64,000 nucleotides of DNA from Agarilytica sp045430285 (GCA_045430285.1 JAILXV010000003.1:434001-498000), one strand, 5' to 3'. Positions 8,440 through 17,367 are shown, counted from the first letter of the stretch. Notes: generated from the sequence alone by a model not told the origin. A program made the numbers and translations.

Positions 8440-9696
8440 TTATATGGCCAAGCGCTTGTTACTCACTAACTGTGGCAACAAGCGATGCCTATACCGAGCC
8501 GCCAGATACGCAAATAGGGGATAAAACCAAATCAAGTGATTGGCGTGTATTTCTTTAAATGTTACTTCTATGATTATTAGCAACGAAGTGAAACAAAAAA
8601 TCAATGCATCTACACCCAGATGCTTGTTCATATTTTTTTTCAGGAAATACAGCACCGCCAGCACTTGTATTAGCGGAAAAATATAATGTAAGGCCCTAGG
8701 AGTGATCGAGTACAAACTAGTTGAATCGTAACCAAGGTTAAAACGCAATATAAATACGTTTTCGACTACGCTTTTAAAATCCCAAACGAGAAAGACCATC
8801 AAAGGCAGCGTTCCCACGGTACATCCTATTAGGAATTTCATACTAATATCTCTTCTTAGAAACAAGACCAGTAAAAACACCGCAGGGGAAAATTTCGTTA
8901 CAAAAGAAAATCCCATCGCCACTCCCGCCCACAGCAAAAACCCTTTCTGAACAAATACTAAACCAACCAGTAATAACATTATCGGGAAGATATCATTAGC
9001 ACCTTGAGCAAATACCTCATACCAAAGCCGTTCGGGTAACAAGAATAATCCGATCACAATGCAACCGTCACTGAATCGATGCCATATGTTTGCGTTCGTT
9101 TCCCTCGCACCATCAATAAGCACAACCAGCGCAACAATAGTACCCAAGAGAAAAATTAAATTTGATATTTTGTACCCGACATTTGGAGCGATAAATGAAC
9201 CTACGTATCCAATCAACATTCCAGGGCCGTAATGAAACCCCCTGTGTTCAGGCTTCAATTCATTTCTTACATTAATTGTTTCACTCATATATGGATTTTT
9301 ACCATCACGAAATAACATGATGGCCGAATTCTGTGTCGTATAACCAATATCCACCCGAGGCCCGTCTTGCAGCTGAGTTAAGTATTTGGGAGATATAATA
9401 AAAATGATAAATATTAAAACAAGAAGCGCCAATAGGCTCTCTAATTTGTAGGCCATTTCGCCACCAAACGAAATACGACATTTACTTTTATATATAACGA
9501 ATAATAAAGAAAAAAAGGCCGAAAAGCAGAGGAGTTTGGTGAATGCCTGACCCCAATCGTGAGCTTGCAATAACGTATAGAGGTAGTTAAAAATCGATAT
9601 TAAGAGACATGTTGAAAGTATTGCGATTATCGAATATCGATGGTTAATCAAAAATGTGTATATTGACGTAATGATACTCTTACCAATAGTACGCAT
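8440..9696 (-). CDS. Polytopic membrane protein, GT87/DUF2029-like
   Basis: A 418-residue protein with about ten hydrophobic spans. The large extracytoplasmic loop after the third span reads DGPRVDIGYTTQ and FRDGKNPYM, then HYGPGMLIGY. An acidic residue in the first loop and a GKNPY-like motif are typical of GT-C polyprenyl-phosphate mannosyltransferases (GT87) and related membrane glycosyltransferases. A later AQGANDIFPIMLLL segment also fits this group. It probably transfers a sugar from a lipid carrier on the outer face of the inner membrane, but this is a family-level guess. No glycan cluster surrounds it. It is convergent with plsC and alone in its transcription unit. Confidence 0.6.
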   Translation of the reverse strand: MRTIGKSIITSIYTFLINHRYSIIAILSTCLLISIFNYLYTLLQAHDWGQAFTKLLCFSAFFSLLFVIYKSKCRISFGGEMAYKLESLLALLVLIFIIFIISPKYLTQLQDGPRVDIGYTTQNSAIMLFRDGKNPYMSETINVRNELKPEHRGFHYGPGMLIGYVGSFIAPNVGYKISNLIFLLGTIVALVVLIDGARETNANIWHRFSDGCIVIGLFLLPERLWYEVFAQGANDIFPIMLLLVGLVFVQKGFLLWAGVAMGFSFVTKFSPAVFLLVLFLRRDISMKFLIGCTVGTLPLMVFLVWDFKSVVENVFILRFNLGYDSTSLYSITPRALHYIFPLIQVLAVLYFLKKNMNKHLGVDALIFCFTSLLIIIEVTFKEIHANHLIWFYPLFAYLAARYRHRLLPQLVSNKRLAI

Positions 9697-9901
9697 CGAT
9701 GCTCTCCATTATTCGATTATTTTATTTCCGTATTATCTCCCATAAGGCCGGCCCAAATTAACCCGAGAAACAGATAAAATCCGCAAAAATACGCTTAGAT
9801 CGATTAAAACGGATTATTAACATTAACCATAAGTTAGTACAGCATCTAACAAACGTTTAATTGATCGTTTCTGCAAAAACTTTTATTAGCCCTATCTATT
9901 C

Positions 9902-10348
9902 TTAGATACTGACGCTATCTTTTCTTTTCAGCTTCTCAGCTAGCACGGCTAAGAGTGCGCAACTAGCGCCACAAAATGCGCCGATACTGCCGTAGTAGAT
10001 ACCGGCCTCGCCAGCAAGAATATGGCCGTTAATTAACGAGAGCGTGATGCTTGTGTAGGCAGATACCAAACCCAAAATCGTACCGGTAAAGCCCCATACG
10101 ACGCCTTTCACAAGATGCTTATTTTTTGGCGGGACTAGTTCCTCGCATACCTCCTCACATAGCTGCTCAGTATTCATTTCGAAGACCGCCGCAATCGCAG
10201 CACGGGAATCCATGGAAGCAACTCCACTATTTTCTATACGCTGAATAGTTCGCAGACTTAAACCCGCGACCTGAGCAAGCTGATCTTGGGACCAGGCCTT
10301 TTTTGAGCGGAGTGTTTTCACCAAAGCGGCGTTTATTTTGGTATCCAT
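9902..10348 (-). CDS. XRE-family regulator with C-terminal membrane spans
   Basis: A 148-residue protein. Residues 1-65 form a Cro/C1-type helix-turn-helix: LVKTLRSKKAWSQDQLAQVAGLSLRTIQRIE. The C-terminal half has two hydrophobic segments, VVWGFTGTILGLVSAYTSITL and GIYYGSIGAFCGASCALLAVLA, joined by a short loop, and ends with a basic cytoplasmic tail. The layout suggests a DNA-binding protein tethered to the inner membrane, perhaps sensing a membrane signal. The target is unknown. It is likely to act near its own promoter, but no clear operator was found. ATG start at 10348. Confidence 0.8.
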   Translation of the reverse strand: MDTKINAALVKTLRSKKAWSQDQLAQVAGLSLRTIQRIENSGVASMDSRAAIAAVFEMNTEQLCEEVCEELVPPKNKHLVKGVVWGFTGTILGLVSAYTSITLSLINGHILAGEAGIYYGSIGAFCGASCALLAVLAEKLKRKDSVSI

Positions 10349-10471
10349 TGAGTGTTTTCCTTTTTTTATCAGAATCGATTCTTACAGCTTAACGCATCAT
10401 ACCTTGATCGACATACGACACCGCTATGACACGCTTACGTCATGACACCGCCAGCCATCAGCCATGGCGCA

Positions 10472-11071
10472 TTATCCCATTTCAACGTAGTTAGGCAGCG
10501 CTTCAATTTGCCCCATCCATTTTCGAATATTCTTGAAATTCGCTAAATCAAAGCCCCCTTCATGAGCGACGTGGGTATATGCATACAAACTAATATCTGC
10601 GATCGTTGGGCTTCCCCCCACTAAAAATTCTGATTTCGCGAGCTGTTCGTCCATAACCCCTAAAGCTTTATAGCCGCCTTCCTGTTTCGATTCGTATAAC
10701 GCTTTCTTATCGTCAGGTAAACCGAGGTACTTGTTAATGTAACGTGCTACCGCTATGTAAGGCTCATGACTGTACTGTTCGAAGAATTGCCACTGCAATA
10801 CTTTCGCACGCTCGAAACCTGAATTCGGTAAAAAGGATGAACCCTCGGCTAGGTAGTTGAGGATCGCATTAGATTCCCACAAAAACGCGTCTTCATCGAT
10901 TTGTAGAACCGGAATTTTTTTATTTCCATTCATGGCGGAGAATGCATTCGTGTTCGTCTCCCCTGCCAAGATATCGATATGAATCCATTCATAGCTAATC
11001 GCAAGAAAGCCCATGAGTAGCTTTATTTTGTAACAATTACCCGATTGGGTATCACCATATACACGATACAT
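10472..11071 (-). CDS. Glutathione S-transferase family protein
   Basis: A 199-residue protein with both GST domains. The thioredoxin-like N-terminal domain contains MYRVYGDTQSGNCYKIKLLM, the cis-Pro motif NKKIPVLQ and the glutathione-binding WESNAILNYLAE. The helical C-terminal domain ends with FLVGGSPTIADISLYAYTH, including the conserved N-capping box Asp. It should be a cytosolic transferase or peroxidase using glutathione; the substrate cannot be inferred. The gene lies between the membrane-anchored XRE gene and a signal-anchored unknown on the same strand. Confidence 0.88.
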   Translation of the reverse strand: MYRVYGDTQSGNCYKIKLLMGFLAISYEWIHIDILAGETNTNAFSAMNGNKKIPVLQIDEDAFLWESNAILNYLAEGSSFLPNSGFERAKVLQWQFFEQYSHEPYIAVARYINKYLGLPDDKKALYESKQEGGYKALGVMDEQLAKSEFLVGGSPTIADISLYAYTHVAHEGGFDLANFKNIRKWMGQIEALPNYVEMG

Positions 11072-11102
11072 TACTGATTCCTCGTCAGGCTAAATTGGCG
11101 TT

Positions 11103-12377
11103 TTAATTAGGCTCGGCTGCTCGTATCTTGATTTTTACGCAGCGTATATTTTTATCATCTTGTAACGGGCCGCTAACACAAATTCTCTCCCCATTTTCAG
11201 AATAGGCAGCGGTCCGGTTAGTTGCATAATAAGGGCTATACACCGACTGAACTATATCCTCGGTGATTTCCCGATTGATCAACGTATTAAATAGTATAAT
11301 CTTCGCATTGAGATCGTTAAATTCTCCAATATATTTAAGAAGGTCTACTCTGGCGACTTGAATCAATTCTGTACCAAAGAAATTTCTAATCAAAGAACTT
11401 TTCAATTCAATATCGGGCCCAGTCAACATTGCCTTTGTAAATGCTATAGGCGCTAGCTCGGCATACTCAGCTGCTCGGCGATATATAGGAAACACGGCAT
11501 TGATGCTCATGTTGGGCTTGAAGATATATTTTCCCATCCAACTGGGCAGGCTTTTCTCTTCCCTCCATAGCTCTGGATGGTTACCAACAGCCCTAAATGT
11601 TTCGATGGCCATAGCAAATTCCCTCACGATGGCTTTTTTCAATGATTTTTCATCATTCGTCAGTGACGTCATCTTTGGGGGCTGAAGCCCTTCATTTTTT
11701 CTCACAAGCAGAAACAACACATCCAGATGTTCGGCAATAAGTTGCGCAATCGTGAGCTTACCGATTAGGTTATCCTGTAGAACAAGCTGCCGCCTTAGAT
11801 GACGAATGTTATTCTCCATCTTTTCTAGTGCGACCGCCGGCCTACTTTCTCTCCAATCACTAATACTCGACATTATCAACACGCGATTGACACGGGTTAT
11901 ATATTTATACGGCGGGAATTGTTCAAAAATAGTTGGGGATGTAATCGTTTTAAAATCATCAATGCTGACATAGTGTTGCCAGCGCTTTTGCAGTAAGGCG
12001 TAATCATCAATGATTGCTCGTAAGTCTTCCGTCGCGTGGAATACCTTCTCGAAGCACCCTGGAGTTAAAAAATTACAAAACAGGTCGCTTTCCGATAAGG
12101 GTAACTCTTCCCGTTTTATATCCGCATAACTGTGAAACAGTTCAATTTGTGTAATGTCAGAAACTTTTTCATAATATTGCCGGCCAACAACCTCGGGATC
12201 TTTATCCGCTGGAGCAGAAATCCCCATCAAATAAAAATACCCTTCGTTCTCATCCGGTTGGCCGTCTTGCGAAGACACAAACGCCGAAACCTTTGGGTCG
12301 ATATCGTCATCAATATTCAAGCCCATAAACAGCAATAGTGATATCACAATAATAACGACAATAAAAAGTCTAACCAT
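11103..12377 (-). CDS. Hypothetical signal-anchored protein, 424 aa
   Basis: I do not recognise a named family. Residues 3-19 (RLFIVVIIVISLLLFMG) form a signal anchor or uncleaved signal peptide, so the remaining 400 residues should face the periplasm. The body is alpha-helical and rich in leucine and charged residues. It includes NEGYFYLMGISAPADKDPEVVGRQYYE near the N-terminus, a pair of Cys in DLFCNFLTPGCFEK that could form a disulfide, and a Cys-containing C-terminus (ERICVSGPLQDDKNIRCVKI). It sits 31 bases downstream (3' side) from the GST gene's start and about 50 bases from the phzF-like gene. Function unknown. Confidence 0.6.
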   Translation of the reverse strand: MVRLFIVVIIVISLLLFMGLNIDDDIDPKVSAFVSSQDGQPDENEGYFYLMGISAPADKDPEVVGRQYYEKVSDITQIELFHSYADIKREELPLSESDLFCNFLTPGCFEKVFHATEDLRAIIDDYALLQKRWQHYVSIDDFKTITSPTIFEQFPPYKYITRVNRVLIMSSISDWRESRPAVALEKMENNIRHLRRQLVLQDNLIGKLTIAQLIAEHLDVLFLLVRKNEGLQPPKMTSLTNDEKSLKKAIVREFAMAIETFRAVGNHPELWREEKSLPSWMGKYIFKPNMSINAVFPIYRRAAEYAELAPIAFTKAMLTGPDIELKSSLIRNFFGTELIQVARVDLLKYIGEFNDLNAKIILFNTLINREITEDIVQSVYSPYYATNRTAAYSENGERICVSGPLQDDKNIRCVKIKIRAAEPN

Positions 12378-12428
12378 AACGTGAACAACTCATATACGAT
12401 GATAATTGTAGGCTCATACACATTGCCC

Positions 12429-13238
12429 TCATACACATAACTTGCCTTCAAATACGATAACGGCCTCACCCTGAATCACTAAACCTTCGTCTTGCAGCTC
12501 AAGCGTCATGTAACCTGTTCGTTCTGAACATTGAAAAGATTTCAGCGTATTTTTACCTAACTTTTTCGCCCAATACGGCGCCATAAATGTATGCGTCGCT
12601 CCGGTCACAGGGTCTTCATTCGTCCCGCTCCATGGCCAAAAATACCGAGAATAGAAATCGTATCCGTTTTGACCTTGCGCAGTAACAAGCACGCCATTAA
12701 TTGTACTATGCGAGCGAATAAGTGCTTCAAAATCTGGAGTAAGCGTCTGGAGCTGTTCTGCACTCTCGATTTCTATCATCAGAATATTGGTTTCTTGATT
12801 ATATAACACCGCGACTACATCGCTTACGCCCAGTGCCGTAATCACACTTTCTGGCGCACTGGCTTCACTAAGTAGATAGTGCGGAAACATCATATGTAAT
12901 GTGTCCTGATGCGTTTTTACTTCTAAGCGCACATTATTATGAGTAGAAAAACTTATACATTGCTTTTCTTGTCCATTTTCCTGCTGGCTAAACAATACCT
13001 TTGCAGACGCTAACGTCGCGTGCCCACATAATGGTATTTCTTTTTTTGGGGAAAAATACCGAATACCATAATAATCGTCGTTATCTGAGGTCACAAAAGC
13101 TGTCTCAGATAGATTGAGTTCTTTTGCGATCGACAGCATTTTTTTCTCGGATAAACACTGATCACCAACGATACACACACCCGCTGGATTGCCCTTAAAT
13201 GGCGCCGAGGTAAAAGCGTCAACAATATAGGTTCTCAT
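12429..13238 (-). CDS. PhzF-family isomerase/epimerase
   Basis: A 269-residue protein. The signature N-terminus MRTYIVDAFTSAPFKGNPAGVCIV and LNLSETAFV (with the catalytic Glu) identify the PhzF/YddE fold, as do GIRYFSPKKEIPLCGHATLAS and YFWPWSGTNEDPVTGATHT. Family members isomerise trans-2,3-dihydro-3-hydroxyanthranilate or act on unrelated small molecules. No phenazine operon is present, so this is more likely a YddE-type enzyme of unknown substrate. It is followed upstream by an EamA transporter 23 bases away on the same strand; the two may form a small operon for export or processing of a metabolite. Confidence 0.88.
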   Translation of the reverse strand: MRTYIVDAFTSAPFKGNPAGVCIVGDQCLSEKKMLSIAKELNLSETAFVTSDNDDYYGIRYFSPKKEIPLCGHATLASAKVLFSQQENGQEKQCISFSTHNNVRLEVKTHQDTLHMMFPHYLLSEASAPESVITALGVSDVVAVLYNQETNILMIEIESAEQLQTLTPDFEALIRSHSTINGVLVTAQGQNGYDFYSRYFWPWSGTNEDPVTGATHTFMAPYWAKKLGKNTLKSFQCSERTGYMTLELQDEGLVIQGEAVIVFEGKLCV

Positions 13239-13261
13239 ACTTATTCCTGTTTATTTTCTTA

Positions 13262-14143
13262 TTACCGTTGTTCACGATTGATCTTCACCAAAACTTTATG
13301 ACCAAGTACGCACCATACCAGACCGGCTAGTATACCCACTGCGCCCACAGCTTCGTAACGACTAATAGTTTCATCTAACAAAAGCCATGACGTGCCCATA
13401 CCGATGACCGGAATTAACAAAGCAAAAGGCGCGACGGTTGCGGAAGAATAGGATCTTAATAGATATCCCCACATCGCAAATGCCAGTAGCGTTGACATGT
13501 AGCTCACGTACAGTGCAGAAAACCACGAAGTAGTGGTGGCGCTCTTAATCACCGATATAGGGTCACTTGTTTCGTAAATATATGACAATATAAATAATGG
13601 TATAGGTGGAATAAGGCTTATCCATACAAAAAAATGCAGTAGATTCACGCCCTGCATTTTTTTCATTACTACATTGGATATAGCCCAAAAGATGGCTGCG
13701 GATGCAACCATTAGCAAGCCCACCAGGGTCACATTCTCTCCGGAATTTCCAAATAAAACGATAAATCCCAATACCGCGCAACAGATTCCGATCACCTGAG
13801 AAATCGAGATGCTTTCTTTGAAAACGGCGATGCTGAATCCTATGGTAAAAAACACCTGAACCTGCAACACCAACGACGCTAGACCCGCCGAAATATCCGT
13901 TTTCATCGCCAAAAATAGAAGACTGAATTTGAATATCCCCAAACATACCCCAACCACCACAACATACCATATCGATGTTTTCGGGAAAGGTATAAAAAAT
14001 ACAGCAGGGATCGCGACCAAGAGGAAACGAACACCCGAGAATAAAATAGGGGGGTAATCTTGTAGGCCAATTTTGACTACCGAAAAATTGACACCCCATA
14101 TTGTGACTACGCCCATGGCCATAAATAGATGTTGCCACTTCAT
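13262..14143 (-). CDS. EamA/DMT-superfamily transporter
   Basis: A 293-residue protein with ten hydrophobic spans in two repeated halves. The first repeat opens MGVVTIWGVNFSVVKIGLQDYPPILFSGVRFL. The second opens GLLMVASAAIFWAISNVVMKK and ends APFALLIPVIGMGTSWLLLDE. The pattern is that of the drug/metabolite transporter superfamily (RhaT/YdcZ/EamA). Such proteins export amino acids or other small metabolites across the inner membrane. It is 23 bases upstream of the phzF-like gene and on the same strand, so a shared transcript is likely. Confidence 0.88.
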   Translation of the reverse strand: MKWQHLFMAMGVVTIWGVNFSVVKIGLQDYPPILFSGVRFLLVAIPAVFFIPFPKTSIWYVVVVGVCLGIFKFSLLFLAMKTDISAGLASLVLQVQVFFTIGFSIAVFKESISISQVIGICCAVLGFIVLFGNSGENVTLVGLLMVASAAIFWAISNVVMKKMQGVNLLHFFVWISLIPPIPLFILSYIYETSDPISVIKSATTTSWFSALYVSYMSTLLAFAMWGYLLRSYSSATVAPFALLIPVIGMGTSWLLLDETISRYEAVGAVGILAGLVWCVLGHKVLVKINREQR

Positions 14144-14181
14144 AATTGAGTCTCTCGGAAATTTTTCCAGCTTACCACGCG

Positions 14182-14649
14182 TTACAAAATCGAGTTTTTA
14201 TTGCCTGACCACGGCAACCAACAGTTAATCGTATTCAGAACTACGAATAGCGGGGCAACGACCAATGAGGTGGTGATGAGATCTAACGCCGTGTGATATT
14301 TTTGATAGCACATTAGCCCTAGGTAAGCGGTCATTGACACCATAACGAGGGATTGAATAATATTGATTTTCTTTTCTGTTTTTGTTCTTTTGAATAGAAA
14401 AACCACAAATACCCACGCCACCGCAGTGTGTGTACTGTAGTCCATACCGACTCTCGGCCATAGCGTAAGCCACAAATCAAAAAACATGACACTATATGCC
14501 GCTGTAATACAGGATAAAAGAATTAGGATATGTGTCAGGGCTTTACTAAAGCCCTGACTATGGGCATCTCGAATGACAAAAAGAACGGATGTGAGTAGCA
14601 ATAGAGGTATGTAGCTATCGGCGACGATATCGAGTTGATGATAGCTCAC
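14182..14649 (-). CDS. Hypothetical membrane protein, possibly PAP2-like
   Basis: A 155-residue protein with about five hydrophobic spans. Two spots resemble the PAP2 phosphatase signature: STHTA in MDYSTHTAVAWVF, where PSGH would stand, and HTALD in KYHTALDLI about 44 residues later, matching HxxxD. The first PAP2 motif (KX6RP) is not visible, so if related it is a degenerate or inactive member. A role in lipid or polyprenyl phosphate metabolism is therefore only a suggestion. Neighbours are the EamA transporter and a small membrane protein on the same strand. Confidence 0.5.
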   Translation of the reverse strand: MSYHQLDIVADSYIPLLLLTSVLFVIRDAHSQGFSKALTHILILLSCITAAYSVMFFDLWLTLWPRVGMDYSTHTAVAWVFVVFLFKRTKTEKKINIIQSLVMVSMTAYLGLMCYQKYHTALDLITTSLVVAPLFVVLNTINCWLPWSGNKNSIL

Positions 14650-14663
14650 CTTACACCGCTAGT

Positions 14664-15059
14664 TTAATAGCTCGAATTCATCGCAGGAAGAACTATCGCA
14701 GCGGCAATCCCTATTACTGCTAACGCCATCATACCCCCCACCAAGATCAGTGCCCATTTTGACCAGCTGCGCTGAACCCTATTGAAGTGATCGAGGCTCT
14801 CCCAACGTTTATTTTTCCAAGCCATTTCCCGACCTTTTATACCCAGGTAAATGGTAAAGATAAAACCAATATAAGGCACAATGGCGAGTAGGCCGATATA
14901 CGATTTATTGGAAATCGCCCAGATCCAGTTAAGCAAAAATGCTCCCCAACTCCAGCCTTTAACACCCTCAGGAAAAACATCTTGTTTCATTCCCGAGTTA
15001 TTATCGCCATCTTGGTCCGTTCCTAAGGCTGATTTTGGTGCCTCATATATATCGTTCAT
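14664..15059 (-). CDS. Small conserved-type membrane protein, 131 aa
   Basis: The protein begins with about 30 polar residues, then FPEGVKGWSWGAFLLNWIWAI, a stretch seen in small bacterial membrane proteins often labelled DUF2628-like. Three hydrophobic segments follow: WGAFLLNWIWAI, YIGLLAIVPYIGFIFTIYLGI and WALILVGGMMALAVIGIAAAIVL. A basic and aromatic cytosolic loop (GREMAWKNKRWESLDHFNRVQRSW) joins the last two. The function is unknown. It is 14 bases from the next gene downstream, so the pair may be co-transcribed. Confidence 0.55.
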   Translation of the reverse strand: MNDIYEAPKSALGTDQDGDNNSGMKQDVFPEGVKGWSWGAFLLNWIWAISNKSYIGLLAIVPYIGFIFTIYLGIKGREMAWKNKRWESLDHFNRVQRSWSKWALILVGGMMALAVIGIAAAIVLPAMNSSY

Positions 15060-15098
15060 CGTTATTTCCTTATTTAATTGTTGTGATGCTTCTTTAGT

Positions 15099-16202
15099 TT
15101 AGTTGTTAAATGAATGGCCAAATACTTTTTCAAAAAAATCGACGGCCTCACGTGCTACCTGCATGTGAATATCTTTGCGCTTCACATCTTTATGATCACG
15201 ACATAAATCAGGCAATATTTTTTTGCCACCGGAACCACACTCGGGCAGAAAAGTATAATGGCCAACCTTTTCGATCTGTTTGTAGTGGCTTCCTGGTATT
15301 TTTTTATGCAACCATTTCGCGTTTGTGCTTGGTGGCGCTATCACGTCGTTCGCACCAACGGTAATGGATACAGGCCGTTTAATCGCTTTCAAGCTTTCCG
15401 GCGTAAATACCTGTATTACAGCGGGCGCAATCACATACCCCGCTTTAAATACGTCAACACTATAGTCTTTCTTTTGCTTTGCTAACGATAATTTTACTTG
15501 AGCTGTATCTTTTATTTCGTCGAAAACCGTATACATATCCGGAAATTCTTTTTGGGGATCACAGGTAAAATCCCTTTTCTTACTTTTACAAAATGCATCG
15601 AAACGTTGAGTATCTGTTCGGCCGCCTAAAGCGGCAATCGTCGTATATCCGCCCAAGGAAAAACCCAGCACGCCTATTTTCGATTGATCTATTTTTTGTG
15701 ACCATGCAGTAGAACCGAGTATTTTTTCCACTACGACGGCCAAATCTTGCGCTCGCTCCCACCACAAGGTATACCCTTGCGCGTATTTTTTCTTTTCTAC
15801 GGCCGTATTGCCGTGATGATTTACACCGACAACGATATAACCCTGTTTAACGAATGCTTCTGCAAGCCACAGTAAGGTCAGCGCAGAACCTCCGGTGCCA
15901 TGACTCATTACAACAAGAGGGCGCCGTTCTTTGATTGATGGTACGCCGCTCCAAACCACATTTCCCGCTTTAAAGATAGGATTGCGGGGTGGCCCAATAA
16001 GTAGCGGTTCTTCACGGTTTTCTGTGGTTGGGTAAAAGATGTGTGTCGTTATCGGGCGCTTCGATTTTCCATCCCAAGCGCGCCTATCCTTGTCTGACAA
16101 GGATAATTTCTCAATGCCAACTTTTATATTATTTTCAGATGCTACGGAGAACTGTGCGAACGCTAAAACCCCCAGTATAAAAATCATTCCCATTTTATGC
16201 AT
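15099..16202 (-). CDS. Secreted alpha/beta-hydrolase (PAF-acetylhydrolase/dienelactone hydrolase-like)
   Basis: A 367-residue exported hydrolase. The frame is open further upstream, but the ATG at 16202 is chosen: GGAAAGGGACAG lies just before it, and MHKMGMIFILGVLAFAQFSVASENN is a clear cleavable signal peptide. The oxyanion region is VVMSHGTGGS, and the nucleophile elbow is IGVLGFSLGGYTTIA with Ser as GxSxGG. The catalytic Asp is probably in TVGANDVIAPP and the His in EKVGHYTFLPE. It most resembles periplasmic dienelactone hydrolase-like or PAF-acetylhydrolase-like esterases. The substrate is unknown. It lies between two membrane proteins and a damaged acetyltransferase gene. Confidence 0.82.
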   Translation of the reverse strand: MHKMGMIFILGVLAFAQFSVASENNIKVGIEKLSLSDKDRRAWDGKSKRPITTHIFYPTTENREEPLLIGPPRNPIFKAGNVVWSGVPSIKERRPLVVMSHGTGGSALTLLWLAEAFVKQGYIVVGVNHHGNTAVEKKKYAQGYTLWWERAQDLAVVVEKILGSTAWSQKIDQSKIGVLGFSLGGYTTIAALGGRTDTQRFDAFCKSKKRDFTCDPQKEFPDMYTVFDEIKDTAQVKLSLAKQKKDYSVDVFKAGYVIAPAVIQVFTPESLKAIKRPVSITVGANDVIAPPSTNAKWLHKKIPGSHYKQIEKVGHYTFLPECGSGGKKILPDLCRDHKDVKRKDIHMQVAREAVDFFEKVFGHSFNN

Positions 16203-16270
16203 AGTCTGTCCCTTTCCTTGTTTTTTAGATTTATTCCTATTATTGGTAACTGATGTATAGGCACTGGATA

Positions 16271-16627
16271 TCATGCGTTTCTGACTAACGACATCATGAC
16301 ATGATCTTCCCAATGCCCATTAATTTTTAGATAATTTTTCGCATAACCTTCACGACAAAAACCCAAATTCTTTAGCAGTTTTGCCGATCTATTATTGTAG
16401 GGCATATAGTTTGCCATAATACGATGCAGGTCTAACTCACCAAAAGCATATTTAATCGAGTGTCGGCATAGGTTCTCCATTAGACCTTTCCCTTGGTAGG
16501 CTTTTGAAATCGCATACCCTCGCTTGGGATCCCATGGGCGGAAGTGATCTGCGTTTATTGTGTAGTAGGCCCTTAGCGTTCTGGCATCACCAGGTTCAAC
16601 ACGCCTTGTTTTTATTTTGACCGCCAT
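16271..16627 (-). pseudogene. rimJ-like GNAT acetyltransferase with internal in-frame deletion
   Basis: The reading frame matches RimJ-type N-acetyltransferases at both ends but lacks the middle. The N-terminal part, MAVKIKTRRVEPGDARTLRAYY then NADHFRPWDPKR, is followed immediately by GYAISKAYQGKGLMENL and HRIMANYMPYNNRSAKLL. In E. coli RimJ about 58 residues separate the equivalents of PWDPKR and GYAI. They include central beta-strands of the GNAT sheet. The remaining 118 residues therefore cannot make a normal GNAT fold. The acetyl-CoA loop (QGKGL) is still present. No frameshift or stop is seen, so the product could be made but is probably inactive. Longer upstream frame (to 16981) looks non-coding. 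Confidence 0.75.
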
Positions 16628-16791
16628 CCCAGATATCCCCGCATGCATAATGATGCTTGCATCACTCATGCTGACGAGTATAACGGCGGGGAGACTAAGA
16701 ATACATAGGGGCCACGAGTCACGTTTTGATTCTGTAAAAATACAAGGCTGTTTATAAAGAGGCCGTTCAGTACGCACTGAGGGATTGGTGT

Positions 16792-16815
16792 CCACCCACA
16801 TTGATCTGTGGGTGG
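16792..16815. repeat. Perfect 9-bp inverted repeat
   Basis: CCACCCACA at 16792-16800 pairs with TGTGGGTGG at 16807-16815 around a 6-base loop. It lies between the rimJ-like remnant and the stop of the 131-residue secreted protein gene. No T-run follows on either strand. It may mark a transcript end or an old insertion boundary. Confidence 0.5.
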
Positions 16816-16889
16816 TTAGGATGACTTTGGCTGGAATGCCAAACAATATTGATGGCGCAAAGCTTAATGGTACCGGTCTGAGCGGGGGA

Positions 16890-17279
16890 TTACTGTGCCA
16901 GGTCGGTTTCTGGGATATCGTCTTCAGGCTCAATAATAGGTGCGTCTTCTGCTGTATCGGCATAACCAACACCGAAGCCATAGTTTATTTCTTTCTCACC
17001 AAGATCGTAGCCCAAACTAAATTCACCGTAGGTACTATCGCCAAGATAGGCAATGCCTACAGCAGGTCTGAGACTTTTGGTCTTAAAGGCATAGTCTACG
17101 CCAACTGATGCTACTGCATTATCCTCTTCGTCATCAGAAAAGATGCGAGCACCCACTGAGAACCCATTTTGTGGCATCCATGTAAGACCCACACCATAAC
17201 CAATATCACCGGCAAAACTGGCGCTGCTCAGGGATACTAATATAGTGACAGCCGCTAGGATGCTTGAAAGCTTTTTCAT
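16890..17279 (-). CDS. Small secreted beta-barrel-like protein
   Basis: About 129 residues, with a signal peptide (MKKLSSILAAVTILVSLSSASFA) cut before GDIGYGVGL. The mature part alternates Gly and aromatic residues (GLTWMPQNGFSVGARIF, VGVDYAFKTKSLRPAVGIAYL, FSLGYDLGEKEINYGFGVGYA), as in outer-membrane or periplasmic beta-sheets. The tail is very acidic (PIIEPEDDIPETD). The start is taken as ATG at 17279: AAGGAG sits five bases upstream. An in-frame GTG at 17285 overlaps that site and is unlikely. Function unknown. Confidence 0.7.
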   Translation of the reverse strand: MKKLSSILAAVTILVSLSSASFAGDIGYGVGLTWMPQNGFSVGARIFSDDEEDNAVASVGVDYAFKTKSLRPAVGIAYLGDSTYGEFSLGYDLGEKEINYGFGVGYADTAEDAPIIEPEDDIPETDLAQ

Positions 17280-17339
17280 ACTCACTCCTTATAATCTAAA
17301 TATTTAAGTAATACGAATATTAGGGACAGTCAATACTTA

Positions 17340-17367
17340 GGGGAATACCAAGAACTTGGTATTCCCC
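17340..17367. terminator. 13-bp hairpin with two-base spacer
   Basis: GGGGAATACCAAG at 17340-17352 is the exact inverse of 17355-17367. It stands between the DUF3817-like gene (ends 17450) and the start of the small secreted protein. It has no strong T-run, so its role as a terminator for the 17450-17728 gene is tentative. Confidence 0.5.

Noticed and set aside
12401..12440. Short direct repeat TCATACACATTGCCC/CTCATACACAT
   Set aside because: Only two partial copies next to a stop codon; likely chance or slippage.
16628..16981. N-terminal extension of the rimJ-like frame
   Set aside because: Residues before MAVKIK match nothing in GNATs and look non-coding; the ATG at 16627 fits the family start.
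16785..17108. Plus-strand frame of 107 codons
   Set aside because: Antisense to the small secreted protein gene, which has a signal peptide and ribosome site.
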